A DNA stretch of 64,000 nucleotides from Moorella humiferrea (GCF_039233145.1 NZ_CP136419.1:966001-1030000); one strand, 5' to 3'; numbered from the stretch's first letter, positions 17,089-27,537 are shown. Program-made: numbers and translations. The notes: generated by a model not told the origin, from the sequence alone.

Positions 17089-17541
17089 ATGAACAAGCTC
17101 ATAGAGGAATTAAAGGGCCTATTTCCCGGAGTGCAAGGGGAAGAAGGCATTGATATGCCGACTCTGGTTGTACCGGCCGACCAGCTGTTGGCGCTTATGG
17201 AAGAGTTGAAGCAGCGTCGCGGTTTTAATTTTTTAAGTGACCTAACGGCAGTCGATTTTAAAGCAGAAGACCGGATAGAAATGGTATACCATTTACTGGC
17301 CGTTCCCGGAGGCGAAGCTTTGAGGGTCAAAGTAAACCTCAGCCGCCACGAGGCAGAAGTGCCCTCCCTGACGTCCCTCTGGCCGGCCGCCGACGTACAG
17401 GAGCGGGAAGCATACGACCTCATGGGCGTTGTATTTAAAGGTCATCCCAATTTAAAACGGATTCTCTGTCCCGATGACTTTGAAGGGCATCCCCTGCGTA
17501 AGGATTTTAAATTGAATAGCGGTAAAGAAGGGGGGGAATAA
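17089..17541 (+). CDS. nuoC: Complex I subunit C
   Basis: 150 residues. NuoC 30-kDa-family sequence with FNFLSDLTAVDF, VKVNLSRHEAEVPSLTSLWPAADVQEREAYDLMGVVFKGHPNLKRILCPDDFEGHPLRKDF. Unlike the fused NuoCD of enterobacteria, C and D are separate genes here. Structural subunit of the connecting arm. Confidence 0.95.
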   Translation: MNKLIEELKGLFPGVQGEEGIDMPTLVVPADQLLALMEELKQRRGFNFLSDLTAVDFKAEDRIEMVYHLLAVPGGEALRVKVNLSRHEAEVPSLTSLWPAADVQEREAYDLMGVVFKGHPNLKRILCPDDFEGHPLRKDFKLNSGKEGGE

Positions 17542-17544
17542 GGG

Positions 17545-18660
17545 ATGGCTGCAGTCGAAAAAGACCTAATGACTCAGGAAATCGAGATCAATATGGGCCC
17601 CCAGCATCCCAGCACCCACGGCGTCTACCGGGCCCTTTTAACCCTGGATGGTGAAAAAGTAGTCAAGGTAGAAAATATCATCGGTTACTTGCACCGGGGA
17701 ATAGAAAAGTTGGCCGAAGACCGCACCTACACCCAGTTTATTCCCTACACCGACCGGCTGGACTACCTGGCAGGAATGCTCAACAATCTGGGGTATGTCC
17801 AGACGGTGGAAAAGCTGATGGGTGTTGAAGTGCCAGAGCGGGCCGAATATCTGCGCATCATCATGGCCGAGCTATCCCGGATAGCCAGCCACCTGATTAT
17901 GATCGCCTCAATGGCCCTGGATTTATCGGGGTGGACGGCATGGTTCCCTCCATTCCGGGAAAGGGAAAGGATCCTCGACCTCTTTGAAATGACCTGCGGC
18001 TCCAGACTCACGGTCAGCTATATGCGTATCGGTGGTGTGGCCGCCGACATACCGCCGGCCTTTTTACCGAATCTGGAAGCCTTTTTAAACGACCTGCCCC
18101 AGATGATCGACGAAGTGAACGGGTTAATCACGGGAAATGAAATTTTTCAGGCGCGGTGCCGGGGGGTAGGAAAAATCGATTTAGAGACGGCCCTCGCCTA
18201 CGGCATAACGGGTCCCAACCTCCGCGCCTGCGGACTGCCCTTTGACCTGCGCAAAGCGCGGCCCTACGGCATATACGACCGTTTTGAATTCGATATCCCT
18301 GTTTTAAACAACGGCGACAGCTACGACCGCTTCGTCATTCGCCTTTTAGAGATCGAGCAGAGCGCCCGCATTATCCGCCAGGCAATGGCAGGGCTTCCCG
18401 ACGGTCCGGTGATGGCCAAGGTACCGCGGGTGATTAAACCGCCCAAGGGCGAAGTGTATCACCAGATCGAAGGAGCCAAAGGGATTTTAGGGTATTATCT
18501 CGTAAGTGACGGCGGCAATAAACCATATCGTTTGCACATTCACAGCCCCTCCTTTGTCAATCTGGGCGCCCTGCCTAAAATAAGCGAAGGCGGTAATATC
18601 CAGGATTTTGTAGTCAACATTGCTTCGATAGATATCGTACTGGGCGAAGTCGACCGGTAA
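17545..18660 (+). CDS. nuoD: Complex I subunit D (49-kDa)
   Basis: 371 residues. Hallmarks: [60 protein letters not shown] and LGEVDR at the end. The His and Tyr of the quinone cavity are in the GPQHPSTHG and YTDRLDY regions. NiFe-hydrogenase CxxC motifs are absent, so this is complex I rather than a hydrogenase such as Ech. A 36-base gap precedes nuoH. Confidence 0.96.
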   Translation: MAAVEKDLMTQEIEINMGPQHPSTHGVYRALLTLDGEKVVKVENIIGYLHRGIEKLAEDRTYTQFIPYTDRLDYLAGMLNNLGYVQTVEKLMGVEVPERAEYLRIIMAELSRIASHLIMIASMALDLSGWTAWFPPFRERERILDLFEMTCGSRLTVSYMRIGGVAADIPPAFLPNLEAFLNDLPQMIDEVNGLITGNEIFQARCRGVGKIDLETALAYGITGPNLRACGLPFDLRKARPYGIYDRFEFDIPVLNNGDSYDRFVIRLLEIEQSARIIRQAMAGLPDGPVMAKVPRVIKPPKGEVYHQIEGAKGILGYYLVSDGGNKPYRLHIHSPSFVNLGALPKISEGGNIQDFVVNIASIDIVLGEVDR

Positions 18661-18696
18661 GTAGAGTTTTGCATTAAGGGAGAGGATAGATGGGCT

Positions 18697-19737
18697 ATGG
18701 AAAACATCTTCACCGGCACGGCCGCCTTTATAGAGGGGCTTCTGGCCGGGGCACCGTCATGGGCCCGGACCATAACGATGGGGCTCCTGTATCTAGTGGG
18801 CGTCCTGGCCTTTATATTCCTTAACGCCCTGTATTTAATCTACCTGGAACGCAAAATAAGCGCCTATATGCAGCAGCGCCTGGGGCCCAACCGCTTTGGC
18901 CCCCGCGGCCTGTTTCAGTCCATTGCCGACGCCGTCAAGCTCCTGGGAAAGGAAGATATTATCCCCCAGGGAGCCGACAGGTGGGTTTTTATCCTGGCGC
19001 CGATTATCATCTTTATACCTGCGGTTATGGTCTATGCCATTATACCCTTTGGTAAAGGCATGATCCCCGTAGATTTGAACATCGGCGTCTTCTACTTCCT
19101 GGCGGTGGCTTCTACCACGACCATCGCCATATTAATGGGAGGATGGGGGGCTAACAACAAGTACGCCCTGCTGGGCAGCATGCGCTCCGTGGCCCAGATG
19201 GTCAGTTACGAAATACCGCTGACCTTTTCCATACTGGGGGTAATAATGCTGGCCGGTTCCCTGCAGACCTCAGCAATTGTTGCCGCCCAGGAAAAGGTAT
19301 GGTATATTCTGCTGCAGCCCCTGGCTTTTCTCATCTACTTCATTGCCGCCACGGCGGAAATAAACCGCGCTCCCTTCGATCTGGTAGAAGGAGAGCAGGA
19401 GATTATTGCCGGTCCTTATACGGAATATACCGGTATGCGCTATGCCCTCTTTTTCCTTTCGGAATACTCCAACCTGGTTAGCGTCTCGGCTCTGGCCGTG
19501 ACCCTTTTTCTGGGGGGCTGGCACGGTCCGTGGCTGCCGTCGTGGTTATGGTTTTTGATCAAAGTCTATATAATGATCTTTATCTTTATGTGGGTACGCT
19601 GGACCTTCCCGCGTATTCGTATTGACCACCTGCTGAGCTTTAACTGGAAGGTGCTTTTGCCCCTGTCCCTGGCCAACATCCTGGTGACGGGCGTGGGAAT
19701 CAAGATCTACCAGCTGTTGACCCTGGGGAGGTGGTAG
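18697..19737 (+). CDS. nuoH: Complex I subunit H
   Basis: 346 residues, eight or more membrane helices. Signatures: [80 protein letters not shown] and [15 protein letters not shown]. Forms the quinone chamber and links the arm to the proton pumps. Overall the complex is well conserved, consistent with active pumping. Confidence 0.96.
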   Translation: MENIFTGTAAFIEGLLAGAPSWARTITMGLLYLVGVLAFIFLNALYLIYLERKISAYMQQRLGPNRFGPRGLFQSIADAVKLLGKEDIIPQGADRWVFILAPIIIFIPAVMVYAIIPFGKGMIPVDLNIGVFYFLAVASTTTIAILMGGWGANNKYALLGSMRSVAQMVSYEIPLTFSILGVIMLAGSLQTSAIVAAQEKVWYILLQPLAFLIYFIAATAEINRAPFDLVEGEQEIIAGPYTEYTGMRYALFFLSEYSNLVSVSALAVTLFLGGWHGPWLPSWLWFLIKVYIMIFIFMWVRWTFPRIRIDHLLSFNWKVLLPLSLANILVTGVGIKIYQLLTLGRW

Positions 19738-19738
19738 G

Positions 19739-20143
19739 ATGTTTGGGCAAGGTTTACTAAAAGGTTTGAGTGTCACCTGGCATTTCTTATTTGGTAAAGC
19801 CATCACCGAACAGTATCCGGAACGGCGGCCCAACCTGCCTCCGGCTTCCCATGGGTCGTTGTATCTGGAAAAGGAAAAGTGTATTGCCTGTGGCCTCTGT
19901 GCCAGCGCCTGCCCCAACCATGTCATTACAATTGAAAGCGAGCGCGATGAGCAAAAAAAGCGCCGGCTTACCGGGTACCGGGCAAAACTGGGCCAGTGTC
20001 TTTTCTGCGGCCTGTGCGTGGAAAGCTGTCCCCAGGACGCCTTGCACTGGAAGCCCGACTTTGAACTGGCGTGTTATCGCAATGAAGATACCGAACAGGA
20101 TCTCCTGGCCGGTCCGGCAGCGGAGGTGAAAAAAGGTGCCTGA
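19739..20143 (+). CDS. nuoI: Complex I subunit I (2[4Fe-4S])
   Basis: 134 residues. Two classic motifs CIACGLCASACP and CLFCGLCVESCP bind clusters N6a and N6b. In a complex without NuoEFG this subunit is the most exposed Fe-S carrier and is the likely docking point for reduced ferredoxin or another donor. Start lies one base after nuoH; the 3' end overlaps nuoJ by 8 bases. Confidence 0.96.
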   Translation: MFGQGLLKGLSVTWHFLFGKAITEQYPERRPNLPPASHGSLYLEKEKCIACGLCASACPNHVITIESERDEQKKRRLTGYRAKLGQCLFCGLCVESCPQDALHWKPDFELACYRNEDTEQDLLAGPAAEVKKGA

Positions 20144-20642
20144 GGTAAACACCCTTGTATTCTGGTTGTTGGCGATTATCACCATCGCCTCCGCCCTTGC
20201 CGTCGTATTTTTAAAGAACATCGTTCACAGCGCGTTATATCTGGTGCTGACCTTTGTCGGTACCGCCGGGCTGTATATCCTATTAAACGCCGAGTTTCTG
20301 GCGGCGGTGCAGATTCTCGTATATGCCGGTGCTATAGCCGTACTGTTCGTCTTTGCCGTGATGCTTACCCGTCGCGGCGATATCCGGGCGAGCAATCCCT
20401 TTAACGTCAATTACCTAGCTGCGGGTGTGGTTTCGCTGGCCCTGTTTGTCATAATCGCCCTGGCAACAGGACGCATGACCTGGGTAGGTGTCTCCGGCCA
20501 GCCTCCGAAAAGCAACGTCGGGGCCATAGCCGAGGCTTTTCTGGGCCCCTGGGCCATTCCCTTTGAGATAGCGGCCGTGCTCCTTCTGGTAGGCATGGTC
20601 GGAGCCATCCTCGTGGCGAGGGGAGGGAAGGGGGAAGAATGA
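20136..20642 (+). CDS. nuoJ: Complex I subunit J
   Basis: 168 residues, GTG start, five predicted membrane helices. NuoJ features: [55 protein letters not shown], containing the pi-bulge helix seen in TM3. Overlaps both nuoI and nuoK. Confidence 0.95.
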   Translation: MPEVNTLVFWLLAIITIASALAVVFLKNIVHSALYLVLTFVGTAGLYILLNAEFLAAVQILVYAGAIAVLFVFAVMLTRRGDIRASNPFNVNYLAAGVVSLALFVIIALATGRMTWVGVSGQPPKSNVGAIAEAFLGPWAIPFEIAAVLLLVGMVGAILVARGGKGEE

Positions 20643-20947
20643 TTACACTGACCCACTACCTTGCCGTAGGCGGTCTTCTCTTTTGCATCGGCCTTTTCGG
20701 TGCCCTGGCTAAAAAGAACGCCATCGCCGTTTTAATGGGTATTGAACTCATGCTCAATGCCGTCAATATCAATCTGGTGGCCTTCAACCATTTTCTCCAA
20801 CCGGCGCAGGTAACGGGACAAATCTTTGCCATCTTTGTAATCGTTGTCGCCGCGGCGGAAGTGGCCGTCGGCCTGGCCCTGGTGATCAACATTTACCGGC
20901 GCCGTCTGGACAGCAGTGTGGACGACCTTGACTGGTTGAAATGGTAA
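20639..20947 (+). CDS. nuoK: Complex I subunit K
   Basis: 102 residues, three membrane helices. The conserved Glu residues are present in [16 protein letters not shown] and [17 protein letters not shown]. Antiporter-like small subunit in the E-channel. Overlaps nuoJ by 4 bases. Confidence 0.96.
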   Translation: MITLTHYLAVGGLLFCIGLFGALAKKNAIAVLMGIELMLNAVNINLVAFNHFLQPAQVTGQIFAIFVIVVAAAEVAVGLALVINIYRRRLDSSVDDLDWLKW

Positions 20948-20972
20948 TTTGTCATAAGGCAGGTGATACCCC

Positions 20973-22847
20973 GTGATCAAATATGCGTGGTTGATACCAG
21001 TATTTCCCGCCGTCGCATTTCCTGTAATCGTCTTCCTTACCCGTAAAGTGCGTCCTCTAAGTGCCCTGGTGGCCATAGCCGCCATTGCGGCAAGCTTCGT
21101 CATGGCCGTAGGCGTGCTGCGGGAAGTGCTGCTACTAGGCATAACCATGGAGCAGCCAGTAGAGTACGCTTTACCCTGGCTGCACATTCCCGAAATATTA
21201 AAGATCGAAGCTGGGGTACTTATCGATCCCCTAACGGCAGTAATGCTGTTAGTAGTAACCCTGGTGGCCCTGCTGGTCGAGATCTACTCGGTAGGGTACA
21301 TGCACGGCGACCCGGGATTTTCCTCCTTCTTTAGTTATCTGTCCCTGTTCAGCGCTTCCATGTTAGGCCTGGTGCTGGCCAATAACTACTTCATGATCTT
21401 TTTCTTCTGGGAACTGGTAGGACTGTGCTCTTACTTGCTCATCGGTTTCTATTACCATAAACCCGAAGCCGCACGGGCGGGTCTGAAAGCCTTTGTCACC
21501 AACAGGGTGGCCGACTTCGGCTTTATGCTCGGCTTTTTCTTCCTCTTTGCCATGTTCGGGACCTTTAATTTCCGCGAACTGGCCGAGGCCATACCCGGCT
21601 ATCAAAACACCGCCTTTTTAGCCCTGGCGGCGGCCCTGGTTTTTGTCGGCCCCATCGGTAAGTCGGCCCAGTTTCCCCTCCACGTCTGGCTCCCTGATGC
21701 CATGGAAGGCCCTACACCGGTGAGCGCCCTTATCCACGCCGCCACCATGGTGGCCGCCGGCGTTTATTTGCTGGCGCGGGCCTTTGTCCTCTTTGCCAGC
21801 CTGCCGAACGTCATGCTTTTGGTGGCTTATGTCGGCGGCTTTACGGCTCTGTTTTCCGCCACCATTGCCGTGGTCCAGCGGGACATCAAGCGCATACTCG
21901 CCTACTCGACCATGAGTCAGCTGGGCTATATGGTAATGGCCATGGGCGTCGGCAGCATGACGGCCGGCATGTTCCACCTCATGACCCATGCCTTTTTCAA
22001 GGCCCTGCTTTTCCTGGGCGCCGGCAGCGTCATCCATGCCCTGGAGGAGCAGGATATTTTCCGCATGGGCGGCCTGTATAAAGATATGAAGATAACCACG
22101 ACGACCTTTGTCATTGCCGCCCTGGCCCTGGCGGGCATACCGCCCCTGGCAGGTTTCTGGAGTAAAGATGAAATCTTGGCCGCCACCTTTGATCACGGCT
22201 ATACCGGCCTTTATATCCTGGGGACCCTGGTCGCTTTCCTAACGGCCTTCTATATGTTCCGGCTGATTTTTGTGGCCTTCTTCGGCGAGCGCCGTGCCGG
22301 CCTCCACGGCCATGAATCCCCTTTGACCATGACAGTGCCGCTAATTATCCTGGCCGTGCTTTCGGTAGTAGCCGGCTTTGTAGGAACGCCCTTTACTAGC
22401 CACGGCTTCAGCACCTTCGTGTATTTTGGCGAACCGCACCACGTAGAACCCAACTATGCCGTTATGCTCCTTTCCATCGTTGTCGCCCTGGCGGGTATAG
22501 GACTGGCCTGGCTTTTCTACGGTCGTCCCAGCGACATACCGGAAAAGCTGGCAGATCGTTTTCGTACCATCTATACCCTGCTAGTAAAGAAATATTATAT
22601 CGACGAAATTTATACGTGGCTCTTCCGCCGCGTCGTGTTGGGAGTGTCGGAAGCCTTTAATTGGAACGACCGGCACGTAGTCGACGGCATCTTTGACGGC
22701 ATCGGCGATCTCACCCGTCTTTCAGGGCGGCAGCTGCGCCTGATCCAGACGGGGAACCTGCAGACCTACGCCCTGGTTATCTTTACGGCAGTAGTTATCT
22801 TCGCCCTCTGGATGGCGGCGCCGGTGTTAGGAGGTGTAGTCCAGTGA
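20973..22847 (+). CDS. nuoL: Complex I subunit L (proton-pumping antiporter-like)
   Basis: 624 residues, GTG start. About 15 membrane helices plus the lateral C-terminal helix region (after residue 500). Key signatures: FFFWELVGLCSYLLIGFYYHKPEAARAG with the conserved Glu, KSAQFPLHVWLPDAMEGPTPVSALIHAATMVAAGVYLLAR with the TM7 Lys, and KRILAYSTMSQLGYM. Ends four bases into nuoM. Confidence 0.96.
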   Translation: MIKYAWLIPVFPAVAFPVIVFLTRKVRPLSALVAIAAIAASFVMAVGVLREVLLLGITMEQPVEYALPWLHIPEILKIEAGVLIDPLTAVMLLVVTLVALLVEIYSVGYMHGDPGFSSFFSYLSLFSASMLGLVLANNYFMIFFFWELVGLCSYLLIGFYYHKPEAARAGLKAFVTNRVADFGFMLGFFFLFAMFGTFNFRELAEAIPGYQNTAFLALAAALVFVGPIGKSAQFPLHVWLPDAMEGPTPVSALIHAATMVAAGVYLLARAFVLFASLPNVMLLVAYVGGFTALFSATIAVVQRDIKRILAYSTMSQLGYMVMAMGVGSMTAGMFHLMTHAFFKALLFLGAGSVIHALEEQDIFRMGGLYKDMKITTTTFVIAALALAGIPPLAGFWSKDEILAATFDHGYTGLYILGTLVAFLTAFYMFRLIFVAFFGERRAGLHGHESPLTMTVPLIILAVLSVVAGFVGTPFTSHGFSTFVYFGEPHHVEPNYAVMLLSIVVALAGIGLAWLFYGRPSDIPEKLADRFRTIYTLLVKKYYIDEIYTWLFRRVVLGVSEAFNWNDRHVVDGIFDGIGDLTRLSGRQLRLIQTGNLQTYALVIFTAVVIFALWMAAPVLGGVVQ

Positions 22848-24373
22848 ATTTTCCCATTCTGACGGCCATCATGCTGGCGCCGGTGGTAGGCCTCCTTTTC
22901 ATCCTGCTGATTCCGGAAAGGGAAGAGCTGACGATTAAAATCACCGCCGCTGTCGCTACCTTTGTGTCCCTGGCGCTGTCCGTTGTGGTTTACGTTCTCT
23001 ATGACTATGGCAAAGGCGGCCTGCAGTTTCTTCAGGACGTACACTGGGTGCCGACTTTCGGTATCAACTATTCCGTCGGGGTCGACGGAATAAGCGTGCC
23101 TATGGTGCTTTTAACGGCCATCGTCATCTTTACCGGCGTCTTTGCCTCGTGGGACATGACCAAACGGGTGAAGGAATTTTTCATTTTCCTCCTCATGCTT
23201 GTGACGGGCGTATTTGGCGTCTTCATTAGCCGCGACCTCTTTTTCTTCTACCTCTTCTTTGAAGTAGCGGTGATTCCCATGTACCTGTTAATAGGTATCT
23301 GGGGAAGCACCCGGAAAGAATACGCGGCCATGAAGCTGACCCTGTATCTCCTCGTCGGCAGCGCCTTCGCCCTCATCGGCATTATTGCCACTTTCTTGTA
23401 TGCTTCGCAGCAGTTGGGCCATGCCACCTTTGACATTCAAACCTTGGCCACGGTGAAATACGATCTGGGCTTCCAGAAATTTGTCTTCTTCCTCATGTTA
23501 ATCGGCTTCGGCGTGCTGGTACCCATCTGGCCCCTGCACCTCTGGTCACCGGACGGCCATGTGGCCGCGCCGACGGCCGTCAGCATGCTCCACGCTGGCG
23601 TTTTGATGAAGCTGGGTGCCTATGGTCTCATCAGGGTGGGCATTTTCCTCTTCCCGGAAGGGGCCAAATACTGGGCTCCCTTGATAGCCGTTCTCTGTAT
23701 CGTAAACGTTGTCTACGGCGCCATGATCGCCATGGTGCAGAAAGACCTGAAGTTCGTCATCGGCTACAGCAGCGTCAGCCATATGGGCTACGTCCTTTTA
23801 GGTATAGCCTCCCTTAACACTTTAAGCCTCAATGGGGCAGTGGCCCAGATGTTCGCCCACGGCATTATGACGGCCCTTTTCTTTGCCCTGGTCGGTAATG
23901 TGTACCATAAAGCCCATACCAGGGAGATCGCCCGGTTCGGCGGTCTGGCCCACCAGATGCCGCGGGTGGCGGCCGGTTTCCTCATCGGCGGCCTGGCCTC
24001 CCTGGGCCTTCCCGGCCTTAACAACTTTGTGGCCGAGTTCCTGATTTTTATGGGTTCCTTCACCAGGGAGCAGGCCATAATGGGCGGTATCCTGTCCTAC
24101 CGCATCTTGTCGGTCCTGGCCATTTCGGGTATTGTTATCACCGCTACCTATGTTTTGCGGGTTGTGAAGAACACTTTCTTTGGCCCGCGCAAAACCGAGT
24201 GGGATCACCTGGAGGATGCCCATGGCGTGGAAATGGTCCCCATTGTCGTTCTGGTGGCCACCCTCATCCTTTTTGGCCTGCTGCCCTCCCTCCAGGTCGA
24301 TGTGATTAACAGCGGTATAGCCCCGCTCGTGGCAAAAATCGAGGCTGCGAAGGCGATTGGGGGTATCTTTTAA
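22844..24373 (+). CDS. nuoM: Complex I subunit M
   Basis: 509 residues, GTG start overlapping nuoL by 4 bases. Antiporter-like, with FYLFFEVAVIPMYLLIGIWG (conserved Glu), PLHLWSPDGHVAAPTAVSMLHAGVLMKLGAYGLIRVG and KFVIGYSSVSHMGYVLLG. Its stop overlaps the nuoN start by one base. Proton channel in the membrane arm. Confidence 0.96.
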   Translation: MNFPILTAIMLAPVVGLLFILLIPEREELTIKITAAVATFVSLALSVVVYVLYDYGKGGLQFLQDVHWVPTFGINYSVGVDGISVPMVLLTAIVIFTGVFASWDMTKRVKEFFIFLLMLVTGVFGVFISRDLFFFYLFFEVAVIPMYLLIGIWGSTRKEYAAMKLTLYLLVGSAFALIGIIATFLYASQQLGHATFDIQTLATVKYDLGFQKFVFFLMLIGFGVLVPIWPLHLWSPDGHVAAPTAVSMLHAGVLMKLGAYGLIRVGIFLFPEGAKYWAPLIAVLCIVNVVYGAMIAMVQKDLKFVIGYSSVSHMGYVLLGIASLNTLSLNGAVAQMFAHGIMTALFFALVGNVYHKAHTREIARFGGLAHQMPRVAAGFLIGGLASLGLPGLNNFVAEFLIFMGSFTREQAIMGGILSYRILSVLAISGIVITATYVLRVVKNTFFGPRKTEWDHLEDAHGVEMVPIVVLVATLILFGLLPSLQVDVINSGIAPLVAKIEAAKAIGGIF

Positions 24374-25803
24374 TGGCAAACCTGCAGTTGCTAACGGTGG
24401 AAATATTAACGGCGGTTCTCGGGCTGGGGCTTCTGGCATTAGGACTTTTGGTACCCAAAAGCGACCGGAGGGGCATAGGCTATGTAGCCGCCGCCGGTCT
24501 GGCCGCCATTATGGTGGTTGCCTTCAGCATGCGCGAAGCTACGGGTGTAGTCTGGGGCGGTTATATAATCGATCCCTTTGCCACCTATTTCAAGGTGCTG
24601 TTCTTGGCCGCCGCCCTTCTAACTGCAGTATGCTCCTTTGAGTATGTAGAAAAGATGGGTTTAAATCAGGGTGAATATTACGCTCTGCTGGTCATGGCTA
24701 CCCTGGGGATGATGGTCCTGGCTTCCGCCGGGGAGCTCATCAGTCTGTACCTGGGGCTGGAATTGATGACCATTACCTTCTGTATCCTGGCGGCCTACCG
24801 CCTTGACGACGCCAAATCCGCTGAAGCAGGGGTCAAGTACGTCCTTCTGGGAGCCATGTCGTCGGCCATTCTCCTCTATGGTTTAAGCCTTATATATGGT
24901 GCTAGCGGTACCACGGTAATTAAGGAGATAGGGCAGGCGGTGGCGGCCAGCGGCGCCGGTCCGGCCCTCCTGCTGGGTACCATTTTTGTCCTGGCCGGCT
25001 TTGCCTTTAAAGTAACGGCTGTGCCTTTCCACATGTGGTCGCCCGACGTTTACGAAGGGGCACCGACACCGATTACCGGTTTCCTATCGGTGGCTTCCAA
25101 AGCGGCAGGCTTTGCCGCTCTGATCAGGGTTTTCTTCGGTGCCCTCCCGGACCTGCATGAATTCTGGGTGCAGCTTTTCATCGCCATGGCAGTCCTTACT
25201 ATGGTGCTGGGAAACCTGGTGGCCATTCCGCAAACAAATATAAAAAGGCTTTTGGCTTATTCCAGTATATCCCAGGCCGGTTATCTCCTCTTAGGTATAG
25301 TTTCCTTCTCGGTGCTGGGTATCGGGGCCGTAATGTATTATGCCATGCTCTACGTGTTCGGCAATATGGGGGCCTTTATGGCCGCTACGGCCTTTTACAA
25401 CAACGACGGGAGCGATACGATTAAGGATTACGCCGGCCTGGCCCGGCGGTCGCCCCTGGTGGCGGCGGTCATGCTTTTCTCCCTTTTGTCCCTGGCCGGA
25501 ATACCCCCTATGGCCGGTTTCGTCGGCAAGTTGTACTTGTTTATGGCCATCATATCCCGGGGTTATATCTGGCTGGCCATCCTCGGCATCCTCATGAGCA
25601 TGGTGTCCGTCTACTACTACCTGCAGGTGGCCAAGGCCATGTACCTTGGGAGCCCGCCGGAGGGGAGCAGCACGGTACGCGTGGCACCGGGGTTGCAGGT
25701 GGCCATGATCGTCTCCCTGGTGATCCTCTTCCTTCTCGGCATTTACCCGACGCCTTTGACCAATTATGCCATGAACTCGGCGGTAGCCTTCTTTATGCCG
25801 TAA
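24373..25803 (+). CDS. nuoN: Complex I subunit N
   Basis: 476 residues. Last nuo gene. Motifs: SLYLGLELMTITFCILAAY (conserved Glu), AFKVTAVPFHMWSPDVYEGAPTPITGFLSVASKAAGFAALIR and IKRLLAYSSISQAGYLLLG. The operon ends here without nuoE, nuoF or nuoG. Confidence 0.96.
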   Translation: MANLQLLTVEILTAVLGLGLLALGLLVPKSDRRGIGYVAAAGLAAIMVVAFSMREATGVVWGGYIIDPFATYFKVLFLAAALLTAVCSFEYVEKMGLNQGEYYALLVMATLGMMVLASAGELISLYLGLELMTITFCILAAYRLDDAKSAEAGVKYVLLGAMSSAILLYGLSLIYGASGTTVIKEIGQAVAASGAGPALLLGTIFVLAGFAFKVTAVPFHMWSPDVYEGAPTPITGFLSVASKAAGFAALIRVFFGALPDLHEFWVQLFIAMAVLTMVLGNLVAIPQTNIKRLLAYSSISQAGYLLLGIVSFSVLGIGAVMYYAMLYVFGNMGAFMAATAFYNNDGSDTIKDYAGLARRSPLVAAVMLFSLLSLAGIPPMAGFVGKLYLFMAIISRGYIWLAILGILMSMVSVYYYLQVAKAMYLGSPPEGSSTVRVAPGLQVAMIVSLVILFLLGIYPTPLTNYAMNSAVAFFMP

Positions 25804-25824
25804 GGCACGCCGGGGTGAACCGCT

Positions 25825-26187
25825 ATGACCATGACGCGGCGGCGGCGCGGCCTGCAGGGGGAGGCAGCCGCCGCCGCCTTTTTGGAAAATATGGGTTACC
25901 GCATTTTGGAACGCAACTTTCGCTGCCCCCTCGGGGAAGTTGACATCATTGCCGCCGACGGAGATGAGATTGTTTTTGTCGAGGTGCGGACTCGCTCCAA
26001 CAACGCTTTTGGTACTCCCCAGGAGTCCGTCGATAGACGCAAACAAACGCGCCTCCGCCGTTTGGCCGCTTATTACTTGAACGGACGCGGTTTGTCCGGG
26101 CACCCCTGCCGCTTCGATGTGGCTGCCGTGCTGATGGACCGGCAGGAGAGGATTATTGATATCGAAGTCATCAAAGGCGCATTTTAA
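25825..26187 (+). CDS. YraN/UPF0102 nuclease-fold protein
   Basis: 120 residues. UPF0102 hallmarks: RRRGLQGEAAAAAFLENMGYRILERNFRCPLGEVDIIAADGDEIVFVEVRTRS, containing the E…D…ExK pattern of restriction-endonuclease-like folds. Cellular role not established; often encoded next to rnhB in Firmicutes, from which it is separated here by the nuo operon. Insertion of nuo between rnhB and yraN is a plausible reading. Confidence 0.9.
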   Translation: MTMTRRRRGLQGEAAAAAFLENMGYRILERNFRCPLGEVDIIAADGDEIVFVEVRTRSNNAFGTPQESVDRRKQTRLRRLAAYYLNGRGLSGHPCRFDVAAVLMDRQERIIDIEVIKGAF

Positions 26188-26193
26188 GAAAAG

Positions 26194-26224
26194 TAAAGCC
26201 AGGGAACAATTCCCTGGCCTTTTT
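26194..26224. terminator. Bidirectional terminator between yraN and the HDAC-like gene
   Basis: Arms GCCAGGGAA (26198–26206) and TTCCCTGGC (26210–26218), CAA loop, CTTTTTC after and an A-rich stretch before. Serves converging yraN (+) and the deacetylase-like gene (−), whose stop lies at its edge. Confidence 0.75.
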
Positions 26225-27537
26225 CATTTGGTAAACAACCGGTCGGCCACCCGATCCTGAAGAAAGACGCCGTCCCGGTACGTTTGGCGTGAAGAACGTT
26301 CGAAGAGGTTGTGACCTTCCTCACGACAGCGCGGGCAGGCATCGCGGGGGATAAATATGGCCAGAACATGACTGCCCCTATCGGTACGCGAGTCAATCCA
26401 GCTGAGACCGCCGCAGGCATGGCAGACCAGGGTTGTTTCTTCCTGGTTTTCCAGGAGACCTTCGGTATCATAGTAGATTTGGCGCCTGCGGCTGATTTCT
26501 TTTTGATCACGGATAAATTCTTCCCGCAGCTCATCGCGGCGCCGCCAGGCCTGATAGGTTTCTTCGCATAGGCGGGCGATGTAGTCCCTGACCTTAGGGG
26601 ACTGGGCAACGCGGGCGGGGTTGTAGTCAGGTTCCCGGACGTAGGTGTAATCGAGGCCGGCCATGGCCAGGATAATACCAACATTAACATAGGGAAGTGC
26701 TCCTTCAATGGAGTAGCCGCCTTCCAGAACGGCGATATGGGGCTGCAGACGGTCGTTTAAGCGGGCATAGCCCTGGGCGGAAAAACGCATGTTGGTGATG
26801 GGATCGGTATAATGGTTATCCTGGCCGGCTGAATTAATGATGAGATCTGGCTTAAAATCATCCAGAACGGGTAGGATGCAGTGTTCCAGGGCATAAAGAA
26901 AACCTTCTTCGCCCGTCTCTGGGGGCAGGGGCAGATTTAAATTGTAGCCGAAGGCGTTGGGCCCTCCAAACTCGTTTAGAAAGCCAGTGCCCGGGTAGAG
27001 GGTACGCCCGTCCTGGTGGATGGAAATATAGAGGGTATCGGGGTCATGCCAGTAGATGTCTTGGCTGCCGTCACCGTGGTGGCAGTCGGTATCGACGATG
27101 GCAATGCGTTTATTACCGTAATGACGGCGGAGATATTCGATCATTATTGCCTCGATATTTATGGTGCAGAAGCCGCGGGCGCCGTGGACGATGCGCATGG
27201 CGTGATGTCCGGGCGGACGGACTATGGCAAAGGCCCTGTCAACCTCGCCTTTAAGAACAGCCTCGGCGGCCACAATGGCCCCGCCTGCGGCTATCAGGTG
27301 GGATTCGGTGACACGGCTCATGACGTCGGGGACGCAGACGTGAACTCTTTCCACATCGGCCACTGCTGCCAAATGCGGCCGGTACTCGCGAATGCCTTCG
27401 ATATCTAAAATACCTTCTTCCAGGACCTGGTCCTGGGTGTAAAGGAGGCGTTCTTCGCGTTCGGGGTGGGTGGGACTGATGGCCCAGTCAAAGGCCGGAA
27501 AGAATACCAGGCCTATACGGCGGCTGGCTTTATACAT
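26224..27537 (-). CDS. Histone-deacetylase-family amidohydrolase with C-terminal zinc ribbon
   Basis: 437 residues from the ATG at 27537 (GGGAG nine bases upstream; an ATG at 27546 abuts the site). Residues about 15–305 form an arginase/deacetylase fold: RPPGHHAM with the catalytic His pair, DTDCHHGDGSQDIYW with zinc ligands Asp and His, and NSAGQDNHYTDP with the second Asp ligand. After residue 320 a charged helix leads to a C-x2-C … C-x2-C zinc ribbon (CHACGGLSW, CPRCREEG). Bacterial relatives act on acetylated small molecules such as acetoin or polyamines; substrate here unknown. The zinc ribbon tail is unusual. Overlaps the hydantoinase gene by 8 bases. Confidence 0.88.
   Translation of the reverse strand: MYKASRRIGLVFFPAFDWAISPTHPEREERLLYTQDQVLEEGILDIEGIREYRPHLAAVADVERVHVCVPDVMSRVTESHLIAAGGAIVAAEAVLKGEVDRAFAIVRPPGHHAMRIVHGARGFCTINIEAIMIEYLRRHYGNKRIAIVDTDCHHGDGSQDIYWHDPDTLYISIHQDGRTLYPGTGFLNEFGGPNAFGYNLNLPLPPETGEEGFLYALEHCILPVLDDFKPDLIINSAGQDNHYTDPITNMRFSAQGYARLNDRLQPHIAVLEGGYSIEGALPYVNVGIILAMAGLDYTYVREPDYNPARVAQSPKVRDYIARLCEETYQAWRRRDELREEFIRDQKEISRRRQIYYDTEGLLENQEETTLVCHACGGLSWIDSRTDRGSHVLAIFIPRDACPRCREEGHNLFERSSRQTYRDGVFLQDRVADRLFTK

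Noticed and set aside
26224-26708. Other long minus- and plus-strand frames over coding genes (for example 26184–26708, 21618–22196, 42128–43201)
   Set aside because: They lie in other frames of clearly conserved genes, lack family motifs and have repetitive composition typical of shadow frames in GC-rich DNA.
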